Assembly: GCA_963734395.1 (NCBI GenBank)
Contig: CAVTGY010000007.1
Coordinates: 1,178,001 to 1,242,000, forward strand
From: Bog-756 sp963734395
GTDB lineage: Bacteria > Actinomycetota > Acidimicrobiia > Acidimicrobiales > RAAP-2
Length of the DNA: 64,000 nucleotides
Direction of reading: 5' to 3'
A program made the translations under genes and the position numbers. Numbering within the stretch: the first letter of the stretch is position 1; every line of letters starts with the position of its first letter. This document shows positions 18,381 through 27,981 of this stretch, piece after piece. The notes beneath the pieces are model-generated. The model saw only the letters and a program-made list of their open reading frames with translations, had not been told where the DNA came from and searched no databases.

Positions 18381-18877
18381 CCGATGAGGCGTCGGTGGTA
18401 GCGGACCACCGGGCCGACTCCTCCGGCCTCCGCCGGTCGGTGATCGCCGCTGCGGTCGCGGCCGGCGTCGTCCTGGCCGACCAGCTGACCAAGTGGTGGG
18501 CGGTCACCCGTCTGTCCTCCGGTCCGATCCACGTGATCGGTACCCTCGATCTGGAACTGTCCCGGAACACCGGCGCCTCCTTCAGCCTCTTTCAGGGGAA
18601 GGCGTACGAATTGGTCCCGGTGGCGGTGGTGCTGATCGTCGTCCTCGGGGTCATGGTGTGGCGGGCCCCGACCACCAGACGAGCCGCCGTGCTCGGGCTG
18701 ATCATCGGCGGCGCACTGGGCAACCTGTCCGATCGCCTGTTCCGGGGGGACCACGGCGCGGTGGTCGACTTCGTGGCGCTGCACTTCTGGCCCACCTTCA
18801 ATGTCGCCGACTCGTCGATCGTGGTCGGTTGCCTGTTGCTGCTGGTTTCGGTGGCCCGCGGGTCGCGCGCCACGTGA
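18377..18877 (+). CDS. lspA: Lipoprotein signal peptidase LspA
   Basis: LspA is the membrane aspartyl protease that cuts prolipoproteins before the modified cysteine. Four hydrophobic segments are visible. The family motifs are DQLTKWW, SRNTGASFSLF, GGALGNLSDRL (catalytic Asp) and HFWPTFNVADSSI (second catalytic Asp). TTG 18377 overlaps the previous stop (TTGA); GTG 18395 is an alternative. It overlaps rluD by four bases. A likely substrate with a clear lipobox is encoded at 46572-47081. Confidence 0.93.
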   Translation: MTDEASVVADHRADSSGLRRSVIAAAVAAGVVLADQLTKWWAVTRLSSGPIHVIGTLDLELSRNTGASFSLFQGKAYELVPVAVVLIVVLGVMVWRAPTTRRAAVLGLIIGGALGNLSDRLFRGDHGAVVDFVALHFWPTFNVADSSIVVGCLLLLVSVARGSRAT

Positions 18878-19815
18878 GCATGCTGACCGTCGAGGTCCCC
18901 AAGTCCCTCGACGGGGTGCGGGTGGACAAGGCGGTCGCCCTGTTGGCCGACCTGTCCCGGTCCTCGGTTGACACCCTCATCCAAGAGGGGAGGGTGTCGA
19001 TCGACGGGAACGCGGTGCGGAGCCGGAGCACGACCCTGCGAAGCGGCCAGCAATTGCGGGTCGACCCTCGGGTCGGGCCGGCCGGTGCTGCGCCCGTCGC
19101 CGACCCCTCGGTGGTCTTCACCGTGGTCTACGAAGACCCCGACCTGATCGTGGTGGACAAGCCGGCCGGGCTGGTGGTCCATCCGGGCGCCGGTCACCGG
19201 ACCGGCACCCTGGTCCACGGTCTGCTCCACCGGTACCCCGAGCTGTCCGGGGTGGCCGAGGCAACCGGTGCCGATCCCGATCGACCGGGTGTCGTGCACC
19301 GGCTGGACCGGGGCACGTCCGGACTGATGGTGGTGGCCCGGACCCCCGACGCCTACCGGTTCCTGGTGGACAGACTGGGGGAGCGCCGGGTGTCCCGGAC
19401 CTATCAGGTCCTGGTCCTCGGCACGGTGAACGGGGAGTCCGGGCTCATCGACGCCCCCGTGGGCCGATCGGCCAGTGCTCCCACCCGGATGGCGGTGTCC
19501 CGCCGGGGCAAGGAGGCGAGAACCCGCTACCGGGTCGAGGGACGCTTCTCTGTGCCCGGCCCCAGCACCTTGATGGCTGCCACCCTGGAGACCGGACGGA
19601 CCCACCAGATACGGGTGCACCTCGCCGCCATCGGCCATCCGGTGGCCGGTGATGCGGTCTACGGGCGAGGGCGGTCGCTCCCCGGCGTGGTCCTCGCCCG
19701 ACCGTTCCTCCACGCCCGGGCGCTGGCCTTCGACCACCCCCGTACGGGCGAGCCCATGTCCTGGGTCTCCGATCTCCCCGACGACCTCGCTCGGCAGTTG
19801 GACCGGCTCGGCTGA
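18874..19815 (+). CDS. rluD: RluA-family 23S rRNA pseudouridine synthase (RluD-like)
   Basis: An N-terminal S4 RNA-binding domain (VRVDKAVALLADLSRSSV, LIQEGRVSIDGN) is followed by the catalytic domain with the RluA signature HRLDRGTSGLMVVART carrying the catalytic Asp, DKPAGLVVHPG, and TLETGRTHQIRVH. RluD makes pseudouridines in helix 69 of 23S rRNA, but the exact sites of this member are inferred. GTG 18874 overlaps the lspA stop; ATG 18880 is an alternative. The lspA-rluD pairing is widespread. Confidence 0.9.
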   Translation: MSMLTVEVPKSLDGVRVDKAVALLADLSRSSVDTLIQEGRVSIDGNAVRSRSTTLRSGQQLRVDPRVGPAGAAPVADPSVVFTVVYEDPDLIVVDKPAGLVVHPGAGHRTGTLVHGLLHRYPELSGVAEATGADPDRPGVVHRLDRGTSGLMVVARTPDAYRFLVDRLGERRVSRTYQVLVLGTVNGESGLIDAPVGRSASAPTRMAVSRRGKEARTRYRVEGRFSVPGPSTLMAATLETGRTHQIRVHLAAIGHPVAGDAVYGRGRSLPGVVLARPFLHARALAFDHPRTGEPMSWVSDLPDDLARQLDRLG

Positions 19816-19845
19816 GCCGCCCCGAGGATGGTTGGCCGCCGGCGT

Positions 19846-20811
19846 CTACGCCGCTTCGTGAGCTGCTTCGAGCGTCTGGCTGTCGGCCAGGACCTCGAGG
19901 GCCTCGGCCTCCGCCTGGCGCACCTTGCGAACCCCGATTCCCATCCGCTCGGCGGTGGTCTGCAACGACGCCGGCTCGCTCCCGTCAAAGCCGAACCGGT
20001 GCCGGATCACCTCACGTTGCAGGTCGGAGAGTCGATCCACCGCCTGGCGCACCAGCTCGAGGGTCAGCTCGGCGGCGACCTCGTCCTCGAAGTCGTTGAG
20101 ATCGGTCGACACCAGATCCCCGAGGGTGGCGGTCGAATCAGTGGTGGCCGGTTGATCGAGGCTGGCCACCACCCGGGCCACCTGGGCCAGGTCGGAGCGG
20201 ACTGCCGCCGTGGTGTTGGTGGCGTTGTCCATCTCGTCGTCGGTCGGCGCCCGCTGGAACTGGTGGGTCAGCTCCCACATCGCCGCGTCGACCTGCTGGT
20301 TGCGTTCGGCCACCTCCATCGGGAGCCGGATGGTGCGACCGTTCTGCTGGACAGCCCGTTGGAGCGCCTGTCGGATCCACCAGGTCGCATACGTCGAAAA
20401 TCGGAATCCGCGCTCCCAGTCGAACTTGTCGACCGCCCGCATCAGACCGAAGGTGCCCTCCTGGATGAGGTCGGGAAGATCGACGCCGCGGTCCTGGTAG
20501 CGCCGCGCCCAGTGCACGACCAGGCGCAGGTTGGCTGCCACCATCTCCCGCCGGGCCTCATCGTCACCCGCCGCCACCCGCTTGGCCAGCTCGGTCTGGG
20601 CATCGTGATCGGGCAGCGGGTGGTGGTCGAGGTCACGGAGGAACAGCCCCAGGCTGTCCGCGTCCGCGCTCCTGGTTCGTGCCGCGCCCGATTTGGGCAT
20701 CGCCCGGCGTCCGCCGGTCGCCTCGCGCTCGCGGGAAGCCCCTCCCGGGCCACGGGCCATCTGGGCCTGACCGGCTCGGTCCTTGTCCGTGCTCAGGGTG
20801 CCAGTCGTCAT
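19846..20811 (-). CDS. Sigma70-family sigma factor, group 2-like
   Basis: Region 1.2-like DADSLGLFLRDLDHHPLP and region 2 (LRLVVHWARRYQDRGVDLPD, then FSTYATWWIRQALQRAV, the -10-binding stretch) are followed by regions 3 and 4 (LSDLQREVIRHRFGFDG, TTAERMGIGVRKVRQ). There is no large region 1.1 and the protein is about 322 residues, as in SigB-type non-essential primary-like factors. ATG 20811 has GAGGAG just upstream; a GTG four codons earlier (20823) is possible. It is convergent with rluD, with a 30-bp gap. Confidence 0.9.
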   Translation of the reverse strand: MTTGTLSTDKDRAGQAQMARGPGGASREREATGGRRAMPKSGAARTRSADADSLGLFLRDLDHHPLPDHDAQTELAKRVAAGDDEARREMVAANLRLVVHWARRYQDRGVDLPDLIQEGTFGLMRAVDKFDWERGFRFSTYATWWIRQALQRAVQQNGRTIRLPMEVAERNQQVDAAMWELTHQFQRAPTDDEMDNATNTTAAVRSDLAQVARVVASLDQPATTDSTATLGDLVSTDLNDFEDEVAAELTLELVRQAVDRLSDLQREVIRHRFGFDGSEPASLQTTAERMGIGVRKVRQAEAEALEVLADSQTLEAAHEAA

Positions 20812-20969
20812 CCCTCTCCTCACTCATCGTCTCTATCGACAGTTCGTTCAACGCCCGATCGACCCGCGACATTCCACCGTTGTCATTCGGGGGAGGGGAG
20901 CGGCCGCCCAAGGGCTGCGCCGGCCAAACCGGTTTGCGTTTTCCCTGTTCGGAGTGGTCGGCTATCCGG

Positions 20970-21539
20970 ATGACCGGGCATCGCTGTGTACTCATCCGCC
21001 ACGGCCAGACCGAATGGAGTCGGGACGGTCGGCACACCGGAAGCACCGACATCCAGCTCCTCCCCGAAGGGGAGGCCCAGGCGGCGGGCCTGGCGGCCAG
21101 GTTGGACGGCTACCAATTCACCACCGTCCTGACCAGTCCCTTGCTCCGGGCCCGCCAGACCTCTGCACTGGCCGGCCTCGACGAGGGAGCGGAGGTCGAT
21201 CCAGACCTCGTCGAGTGGGACTACGGCAGCTTCGAGGGTCTGACCACGGCGGAGATCAGGCTCGACCACCCCGGATGGGACCTGTTCGACGACGGGGCGC
21301 CGGGCGGGGAGAGCGCTGATCAGGTGGGCGTCCGGGTGGATCGGGTGATCCGGCGGGTGCGCAACGCGCCCGGCGATGTGGCCTGCGTCGCCCACGGTCA
21401 TGTCCTGCGGGTGTTGGGTGCCCGCTGGATCGGGTTGACGGCGTCTTCGGCCCGATACTTCGCCTTGGACCCGGCCTCGGTCAGCGTGCTCGGATGGGAA
21501 CGGGAACAGCCGGTCATCGGCGAGTGGAACCGGCGCTGA
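20970..21539 (+). CDS. Histidine phosphatase family protein
   Basis: A branch-1 histidine phosphatase (phosphoglycerate mutase-like). The catalytic motif LIRHGQTEWS lies at the N-terminus, with TSPLLRARQTSAL, the acid/base EWDYGSFEGLT and the second histidine in CVAHGHVLRVL. The 189-residue length fits MSMEG-type small phosphatases and alpha-ribazole phosphatase-like proteins; the substrate cannot be told. ATG 20970 is chosen by similarity; the open frame extends much further upstream but overlaps the divergent sigma gene. Confidence 0.88.
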   Translation: MTGHRCVLIRHGQTEWSRDGRHTGSTDIQLLPEGEAQAAGLAARLDGYQFTTVLTSPLLRARQTSALAGLDEGAEVDPDLVEWDYGSFEGLTTAEIRLDHPGWDLFDDGAPGGESADQVGVRVDRVIRRVRNAPGDVACVAHGHVLRVLGARWIGLTASSARYFALDPASVSVLGWEREQPVIGEWNRR

Positions 21540-21575
21540 CCGCCCGCCCCGGAGCGGCGGCCGGCTCCCGACGGG

Positions 21576-22667
21576 TCAGACGGCCGGCCCGCCCTTGGTC
21601 ACCGGTTGGCGGTCGACCGGACGGGTGGGCTCGAGGGACTCGGCCCGGAACAGGCGCCGTGGACCGGACCACCGGGCCGGGGGCGCGTTGAGGGCGGCGG
21701 CCAAGGCGTAGGCGACGCCCTCGTAGTTGACCCGCCAGCCCTGGAAGTGGGGCCAGGCCTCGTCGACCGAACGGCTCACCGGATAGCCGATCTCCTGCAG
21801 TCGGGCATAGGCGGCGTCGAACTCCTCCCGGGGCAGGGCGATCGGGTCGTCGGGGCTCGGATCGGGGTCGAAGGGGATGCGGGTGACCTGGGCGATGTCC
21901 CTCAGGCAGGTGAAGCCCATCCGCACCGCCATCCGGGACTCGATGGGTGCTCCTTCCGGGTCGATGGCCAGCGCGATGGCCGCCGAGTCCATCACCGCGA
22001 TGAGGCTGATGATCCACGAATTCTGGGGCCGGGGCGAGCGCAGGTACAAGAGGGAGGGATAGCTGGTGTGGCTCTCGGCCACGTCGGCTGCCCAACGCTC
22101 CCAATCGGCGAACAGGTTGCCCAGGTTGTCGATGAGCCCGACCAGCTGATGGCGGATGAGGAGCTCGGGGCCCCACGCCGGCGCTCCGGCCCGGCTCTCC
22201 AGCAGGGTGACCAGGGTCTCGCGTCGGTTGTAGGAGCCGTAGATCGTGGGGAGGTAGGCGATCTGCAGCGCCACGAGCACCAATCCGGTGCCGGCGGCGA
22301 TGAAGTCGACTACGTGGGCACCGGTGTTCGGGGTGAGGGTGAATCCGAGCGTGAACATGCTGGATCCGGCCTCGGAGAACGCCCCGGTCAGTGTCGAGTT
22401 CCCCATTCCCCAATTGATCAGGGTGAACCCGATCATGGCGACCGTCAGCCAGGTGGTCAGGAGCGCCACCAGGGCCACCGGCTCGCTGATGGCCAGGATC
22501 CGGTCCATGGTCGCGTACGATCGGGCCAACGAGGCCGCTCCTCGGAAGCCGGCCCGTACCGCGCGCATCGGGTACTGCGCCGGTCCGGAGGTCGACCGGG
22601 GAACGATGAGCACGGCGATGACCCCGGCGCCATTGGCGACCAGGATCACCACCCCTACCACCAGCAC
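21576..22667 (-). CDS. Membrane protein of unknown function, ion-channel-like core
   Basis: About 363 residues with four or five hydrophobic segments in the first 170: an N-terminal one (VVGVVILVANGAGVIAVLIV), then PVALVALLTTWLTVAMIGF, a short re-entrant-looking SSMFTLGFTLTP and DFIAAGTGLVLVALQIAYLP. The remainder is a soluble tail with many Trp and Pro. The pore-like SSMFTLGF between two helices recalls two-helix potassium channels, but there is no TVGYG filter, so I do not assign a function. It is convergent with the phosphatase and downstream of the Rrf2 gene. Confidence 0.65.
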   Translation of the reverse strand: MLVVGVVILVANGAGVIAVLIVPRSTSGPAQYPMRAVRAGFRGAASLARSYATMDRILAISEPVALVALLTTWLTVAMIGFTLINWGMGNSTLTGAFSEAGSSMFTLGFTLTPNTGAHVVDFIAAGTGLVLVALQIAYLPTIYGSYNRRETLVTLLESRAGAPAWGPELLIRHQLVGLIDNLGNLFADWERWAADVAESHTSYPSLLYLRSPRPQNSWIISLIAVMDSAAIALAIDPEGAPIESRMAVRMGFTCLRDIAQVTRIPFDPDPSPDDPIALPREEFDAAYARLQEIGYPVSRSVDEAWPHFQGWRVNYEGVAYALAAALNAPPARWSGPRRLFRAESLEPTRPVDRQPVTKGGPAV

Positions 22668-22741
22668 CGCGGCGCGGCGGAATTCATCGCCGCATCAGTG
22701 TCGCCGCATCAGTGGAGCACGGGGCGGCGGTTGTTCGAGGT

Positions 22742-23191
22742 TCAGCCGACGCTCTGTCGGAGCGTCGGAACCCGGCCCTGGGCCTGCGCGACCATGTCGG
22801 CCAGATTGAAGGAGTCGAGGCGGGTGCGCATGTGTTCGCCGAGCTCGGCCCACACGGTGAGCAGCACGCACTGGCCCTCGTGATCGCACGCCCCGTTCTC
22901 GTGGGGGAGGCCGAAGTCTCCGGCCACGATGGGCCCGTCGACCGCGGAGACGATCTGGGACAGGGTGATCTCCTCGGGGGGACGGGCCAGCACATACCCG
23001 CCACCCACCCCTCGCTTGGACCGCACCAGACCGGCACCCTTGAGCGCCAACAGGATCTGCTCGAGGTAAGGCTGGGGAAGACCGGTCCGCTCGGCGATGT
23101 CCTTGACCGCGGTCGGACCCTCCCCGTCGGTGTGGAGTGCCAGGGAGAGCAGCGCCCGGCTGGCGTAGTCACCTCGGGTCGAAACCTTCAC
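22742..23191 (-). CDS. Rrf2-family transcriptional regulator
   Basis: A winged-helix Rrf2 protein (MKVSTRGDYASRALLSLALH at the start, the recognition stretch GLPQPYLEQILLALKGAGLV and wing RGVGGGYVLARPPEEITL). Only two cysteines occur in the usual cluster region (CDHEGQC), whereas IscR and NsrR have three, so cluster binding is uncertain. It could be CymR-like without a cluster. GTG 23191 sits six bases from a TAGCAT -10 element. Targets are unknown; iron-sulfur genes are not adjacent. Confidence 0.9.
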   Translation of the reverse strand: MKVSTRGDYASRALLSLALHTDGEGPTAVKDIAERTGLPQPYLEQILLALKGAGLVRSKRGVGGGYVLARPPEEITLSQIVSAVDGPIVAGDFGLPHENGACDHEGQCVLLTVWAELGEHMRTRLDSFNLADMVAQAQGRVPTLRQSVG

Positions 23192-23197
23192 AGGCCC

Positions 23198-23203
23198 ATG
23201 CTA
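23198..23203 (-). promoter_or_regulatory. -10 element of the Rrf2 gene, leaderless layout
   Basis: TAGCAT on the minus strand, six bases before the GTG start and identical to the divIVA -10. No ribosome site is present between them. Confidence 0.5.
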
Positions 23204-23273
23204 TTGCCTGTCCGGCACCGGAGAGGGTTGTTCGGCCCGATGAGCGGGCCCGCCCGGCCCGGTCCCCTCAGGT

Positions 23274-23948
23274 TCAGCGTCCGCCCAGTCGTCCCGCCGC
23301 CAGGTCCTCGGCCATGGCCCATCCGAAGGCAACCAGTCGACCCCCGGCCTCGGCATCGATGCCCTCGAAGAAGACCACCCTCTCCGATTCGGTGGACGGC
23401 TTGGGGCTGATGAAGTCGAAGCCGCCTGCTTCGCCCCCGTCGCCCGCCACCAGGAACGTCCGGTCGTCGATCCGACCGTCGGCGCCGAAGCGCTTGGCCA
23501 GCCGTCGCCCCCACGCCCGTTCCTCGCCGGTCGCCTTGTGCCCGGGGCCGGGCACCACGTCGCTCAGCCCGGCGAAGGCCCGGAAGCCTTCGTGTCCGAG
23601 TAGGCGGGTCCCCACCAGCACGTCTTCGTCCGGAAAGGCGAGCAGCGCCCGTCGGTACTTGTCACCCATCATGGCCCGAAGGACGGTGTCGGCCCGGGAG
23701 GTGCGGTCGACGGTGGCCAGACCGATGAGCAGGGAGGGCGTGCCCCCGATGCGCTCGAGGGTGGAGAACGAGTAGCCCCTCAGCTTGTTGCCCTCGCGGA
23801 CCCGGGTGACCAGCACCCATTCCTCTCGCTGTTTGGACAGGAAGCCAATGTCGAATCGCGGTTCTCTTTCCGCGCAGAGGTCGGCCATCTCGGCCAACTC
23901 GGCGTCGCTGATCGATGTGCAGTCCTTGGTCTCCACCTGGATTGACAT
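23274..23948 (-). CDS. Conserved-looking hypothetical protein
   Basis: A 224-residue soluble protein with no family I recognise. It has a regular alternation of charged and hydrophobic residues (EEWVLVTRVREGNKLRGYSF, LERIGGTPSLLIGLATVDR) that could suit an acyltransferase-like fold, but no catalytic motif is evident. ATG 23948 has GAGGAG 12 nt upstream. A 257-bp spacer without another gene separates it from dnaE, and it is on the same strand. Confidence 0.7.
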   Translation of the reverse strand: MSIQVETKDCTSISDAELAEMADLCAEREPRFDIGFLSKQREEWVLVTRVREGNKLRGYSFSTLERIGGTPSLLIGLATVDRTSRADTVLRAMMGDKYRRALLAFPDEDVLVGTRLLGHEGFRAFAGLSDVVPGPGHKATGEERAWGRRLAKRFGADGRIDDRTFLVAGDGGEAGGFDFISPKPSTESERVVFFEGIDAEAGGRLVAFGWAMAEDLAAGRLGGR

Positions 23949-24205
23949 ATGCCGTTCCGTACTCCTCGGTCTTCCTGCGGTGCGAACCGCCGGCCCGGGT
24001 CTGCCGTGGAAACCCGTGGTCCGCAGAGCCCGGGGGTCTGAGGATCTGGGCCTCCACGCCAGGAGCCGTCCCCCGATTTTACGGGATTTGGAGGCGTCTG
24101 TCGTATCCGGTGCCTCCCGACCGCTCCGATGGCTCGGTTCCGGGGCGCAGAAGGGGAGGTCTCCGGCCGGTTGTGCAGCGACCCAGGCCAGGGCGAGGCC
24201 GCCGC

Positions 24206-27200
24206 TCAGGGACGTATGGCGTTGGGCCCGAGCAGCACCCGCAACTCGCCGATCAGACCCCGCCGGCTGTCCACGTTGAACTCGGGAGGAAGGCGAAGCA
24301 CCTTGTCACCGGCGTACAGGAACACCGGGGAGTCGCCGGGGTGCTCGGCCAGAAGGCCCTTGAGCCGGTCGACAGTGTGGTCGGTGAGGGTGTTGATGGG
24401 CAGGGTGATCCGCAGGTCGGTAGAACCCTCGATCGACAGCTCGGGGCGCTGCACCTCCATGCACACCACCTTGAGCCGGTCGTCCCGCATGTCGACCCGG
24501 CCCCTGATCAAGACGAGTGCGTCGTCGTCGAGGAGGGCCCCGTGCTCGGCCATCGCCTTGGGAAACACGAACACCTCGATCGACGCATTGAGATCCTCGA
24601 GGACGAAGGTGGCCATCAGCTCGCCCTTTTTCGTGTAGCGCCGGGACAGGTCGGTGACCACCCCCCCGACGAGCCGCATCTGGCCTTCCCCGCCGTAGCT
24701 CGGCCCACCGGCCGCCCCGTTGTCGTCGGGGTCGTTGTCACGCAGCTCGGCCAGGGTGCAGTCGGTCAACCGGGCCAGGGATCCCTCCAGGCCCATCAAC
24801 GGGTGGTCGCTGATGTAGAGCCCGAGCATCTCTTTTTCAAAGGCCATCCGCTGCGCCTTGTCGAATTCGGTGTCGGGGATGGGGATCCGGGTGTCGGCGA
24901 ATCCGGCGGCTCCGCCGGCCGATTCCGGTTCGAGGGTGGCGAACAGAGAGACCACGCCGGCCTCGTGCTCGCGTCGTCGTTCGAGGGTTCGGTCGACTAT
25001 CTCTTCGAACACCAGGATCAATCCGCGGCGCGGGTGGCCGAGGGAGTCGAATCCCCCCGCTTTGATCAGCGACTCGATGGTCCGTTTGTTGAGCACCTGG
25101 GGGTCGACCCGTTGACAGAAGTCGTAGAAGTCCGCGTACGATCCGTTGCGCTCGCGTTCTGCCACGATGTGGGCGACCAGACCTTCCCCCACGTTGCGTA
25201 CCGCGGCCAGCCCGAAGGTGATGGCACCGGGGCTGTCCCCCCCGGCCCCGACCGTCCCCTGCCCCCCGGAGTAGTCGGCTGCGAACTCGGCCAGTGACCG
25301 ATTGACGTCGGGCACCAGGGTCTCGATCCCGAGCGACCGGCACTCGCCGAGGTACACGGCGGTCTTGTCCTTGTTGTCCTTGACCGACGTGAGCAGGCTG
25401 GCCAGGTATTCGACCGGATGGTGCGCCTTCAGCCACGCGGTCTGGTAGGCGATGAACCCGTAGCCGTACGCGTGGGATTTGTTGAAGGCGTAGTCGGCGA
25501 AGGGCTCGATGATGTCGAACAGGGCGGTGCCCAGGGACTCGTCGTAGCCGGTGGCCACGCAGCCGGCTACGAACTTCTTGCGCTCGGCCTGGATCAGGGC
25601 GCGGATCTTCTTACCGCACGCCTTGCGCAGGTTGTCCGCTTCCACCAGGTCGTATCCGGCGATCTTCTGGGCAACCCGCATGACCGACTCCTGATAGATC
25701 ATCAAGCCGTAGGTGTCGGCCAGAATGTCCTCGGTGTCCGGGTGCAGGTAGGTGACCTTCTGGCGCCCGTTCTTGCGGTCGGCGTAGTCACGGTGCATGT
25801 TGGCCGCCATCGGCCCCGGGCGGTACAGGGCGACCAGGGCGGCCACGTCGTCGAAGGTGGTGGGGGCGAGTGAGCGCATCAATGAGCGCATCGGCCCACC
25901 CTCCAGCTGGAACACGCCCATCGAGTCGCCCTTGCAGAGCATGGCGAAGGTATCCGGGTCGTCGAGCGGGATGGCATCGATGTCCGGTCGGGTGCCGGTC
26001 GACACCTCGATGAGGTCGAGGGACCGCTCGATGACCGAGAGATTTCGGAGCCCGAGGAAGTCCATCTTGAGAAGGCCCAGATCCTCGACACCGTGCATCT
26101 CGTACTGGGTGACGATGGGCGCGTTCTCGGGATCGCTCCCGTCCGGCTTGCGCTGCACGGGGACGTACTCGGTCAGCGGCTCGTCAGTGATCACCACCGC
26201 GGCGGCATGGATGCCGTCCTGCCGGCGCAGCCCCTCGAGACCCTTGGCCACGTCGATGACCCGTTTGGCGTCGGGTTCGGTGTCGTACATGCCCCGGAGC
26301 TCGCCGGCGGCGGCGAACCCGTCCTCGTGCCCTTCGGTCCGGGTCAGGCAGGCGGCCAGTGGGGTGTCCCGGCCCATCAACAGCGGGGGCATGGCCTTGG
26401 CGATCTTGTCGCCCACCCCGTAGGGATAGCCGAGGACCCGAGCCGCGTCTCGCACCGCCGCACGCGCCTTGATGGTGGAGAAGGTGACGATTTGGGCCAC
26501 GTGGTCGGCGCCGTAGCGCTCGGCGGCGTACTTGATCATCTCGCCGCGGTACCGCTCGTCGAAGTCCATGTCGATGTCGGGCATCTGGCGCCGACCGGGA
26601 TTGAGGAACCGTTCGAAGAGCAGGTCGTAACGGATGGGATCGAGGTCGACGATCCGGAGGCAATAGGCGACGCAACATCCGGCGGCCGAGCCTCTCCCCG
26701 GCCCGACCCGGATCCCCCGGGTGCGGGCAAACCGGATCAGATCCCAGACCACCAGGAAATAGGCGGCGAACCCCATGTCGGCGATCACGCCCAACTCGAA
26801 GTCGAGCCGGGCCATCACCTCGGTGGGGATGGAGATCCCGTAGCGCTCCTTGGCCCCCTCCACGCTCAGATGCCGGAGGTAGGCGGCCGCCCGCTCCTCA
26901 TAGGAGTCGCCCACGAACTCCTCCGGCACCGGGAAGCGGGGGAGGCTGACTCTGCCGAAATCGATCTCGACCGCGGCCCGTTCGGCGATCAGCAGGGTGT
27001 TGTCACACGCCTCCGGGAGCTCGGCGAAGAGGTGCCGCATCTCCGCCGCCGACTTGAGATAGTGCTCTTCACCCTGGAATTTGAACCGTTTGGGATCGTC
27101 GATGAGAGCGCCGGTCTGGACGCACAACAGCGCATCGTGAGCCACGTGGTCTTCCCGATGGGTGTAGTGGCTGTCGTTGGTGGCCAGAAGCGGGGCGCCG

Positions 27201-27835
27201 ATCCGGCGGGCGATCTCCACCAGCGCCGGGTTGGTCTTGTGCTGCTCGGGAAGTCCGTGATCCTGCAACTCGACGAACAGGTTTCCCTTGCCGAAGATGT
27301 CCTGCAGGCGAGCGGCGAGTGACTCGGCCTTGATCCGGTCGTCGGCCAGTAGGGCCTGGAGCACGACCCCGCCCAGGCAGCCGGTGGTGGCGATCAGACC
27401 GGTGTTGTGACGGGCGAGCAACTCCCAATCGAGCCGCGGCTTGTAGTAGTAGCCCTCCAGGTAGGCGGCCGACGACAGTTTGAGCAGGTTCCGATATCCC
27501 TCGGTGGTCTCGGCCAGAAGGGTGAGGTGGTAGTAGAGCTTCTCGCCTCCGGCGACATCACCTCCGGTATCGTCGATCTTTCCCTTGCGGACCGGTCGTT
27601 CGTGCCGGGACTCGGCCGCCATGTACGCCTCGGTCCCGATGACCGGGTTGATTCCCTGGGCCCGACAGGCGGCGTAGAAGTCGAGGACGCCGTACATGTT
27701 GCCGTGGTCGGTGATCCCCAGCGCCGGTTGGCCGTCGGCCACCGCCGCCTGGACCAGCTCACCGACCCGGGCGGCCCCGTCCAGCATCGAGAACTCGGTG
27801 TGGGTGTGAAGGTGTGCGAACGACCGTGTGACCAA
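24206..27835 (-). CDS. dnaE: DNA polymerase III alpha subunit DnaE
   Basis: The replicative polymerase catalytic subunit, 1209 residues and in one frame. The PHP domain is at the N-terminus (FAHLHTHTEFSMLDGA). The palm carries the catalytic aspartates in MPDIDMDFDERYRG, with RVGPGRGSAAGCCVAYCLR and the fingers (GLMIYQESVMRVAQKIAGYD) clear. A helix-hairpin-helix region, an OB-fold near residues 1010-1100 (GGVVTDLSRRYTKKGELMAT) and a C-terminal domain follow. The start is TTG 27835, supported by a strong GAGGAGGG eight bases upstream; no ATG or GTG lies nearer the conserved N-terminus. Confidence 0.97.
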   Translation of the reverse strand: MVTRSFAHLHTHTEFSMLDGAARVGELVQAAVADGQPALGITDHGNMYGVLDFYAACRAQGINPVIGTEAYMAAESRHERPVRKGKIDDTGGDVAGGEKLYYHLTLLAETTEGYRNLLKLSSAAYLEGYYYKPRLDWELLARHNTGLIATTGCLGGVVLQALLADDRIKAESLAARLQDIFGKGNLFVELQDHGLPEQHKTNPALVEIARRIGAPLLATNDSHYTHREDHVAHDALLCVQTGALIDDPKRFKFQGEEHYLKSAAEMRHLFAELPEACDNTLLIAERAAVEIDFGRVSLPRFPVPEEFVGDSYEERAAAYLRHLSVEGAKERYGISIPTEVMARLDFELGVIADMGFAAYFLVVWDLIRFARTRGIRVGPGRGSAAGCCVAYCLRIVDLDPIRYDLLFERFLNPGRRQMPDIDMDFDERYRGEMIKYAAERYGADHVAQIVTFSTIKARAAVRDAARVLGYPYGVGDKIAKAMPPLLMGRDTPLAACLTRTEGHEDGFAAAGELRGMYDTEPDAKRVIDVAKGLEGLRRQDGIHAAAVVITDEPLTEYVPVQRKPDGSDPENAPIVTQYEMHGVEDLGLLKMDFLGLRNLSVIERSLDLIEVSTGTRPDIDAIPLDDPDTFAMLCKGDSMGVFQLEGGPMRSLMRSLAPTTFDDVAALVALYRPGPMAANMHRDYADRKNGRQKVTYLHPDTEDILADTYGLMIYQESVMRVAQKIAGYDLVEADNLRKACGKKIRALIQAERKKFVAGCVATGYDESLGTALFDIIEPFADYAFNKSHAYGYGFIAYQTAWLKAHHPVEYLASLLTSVKDNKDKTAVYLGECRSLGIETLVPDVNRSLAEFAADYSGGQGTVGAGGDSPGAITFGLAAVRNVGEGLVAHIVAERERNGSYADFYDFCQRVDPQVLNKRTIESLIKAGGFDSLGHPRRGLILVFEEIVDRTLERRREHEAGVVSLFATLEPESAGGAAGFADTRIPIPDTEFDKAQRMAFEKEMLGLYISDHPLMGLEGSLARLTDCTLAELRDNDPDDNGAAGGPSYGGEGQMRLVGGVVTDLSRRYTKKGELMATFVLEDLNASIEVFVFPKAMAEHGALLDDDALVLIRGRVDMRDDRLKVVCMEVQRPELSIEGSTDLRITLPINTLTDHTVDRLKGLLAEHPGDSPVFLYAGDKVLRLPPEFNVDSRRGLIGELRVLLGPNAIRP

Positions 27836-27981
27836 CGAGCAGACCCTCCTCGAGCGCCGTTACCTTCAGCGGCTGCATTCACCGCGGCTGTGGATGAGTT
27901 ACAGCGATGTTATTCCGACGATAGCCCCTGACCGGGCGTCCCGCGAAGGTTGTCCATCGGTCCTGGTGGGCGACGGAGCGA

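Noticed and set aside
24129..27322. Long plus-strand frames opposite dnaE (for example 26093-27322)
   Set aside because: dnaE is complete and motif-rich on the other strand; the opposing frames lack any domain.
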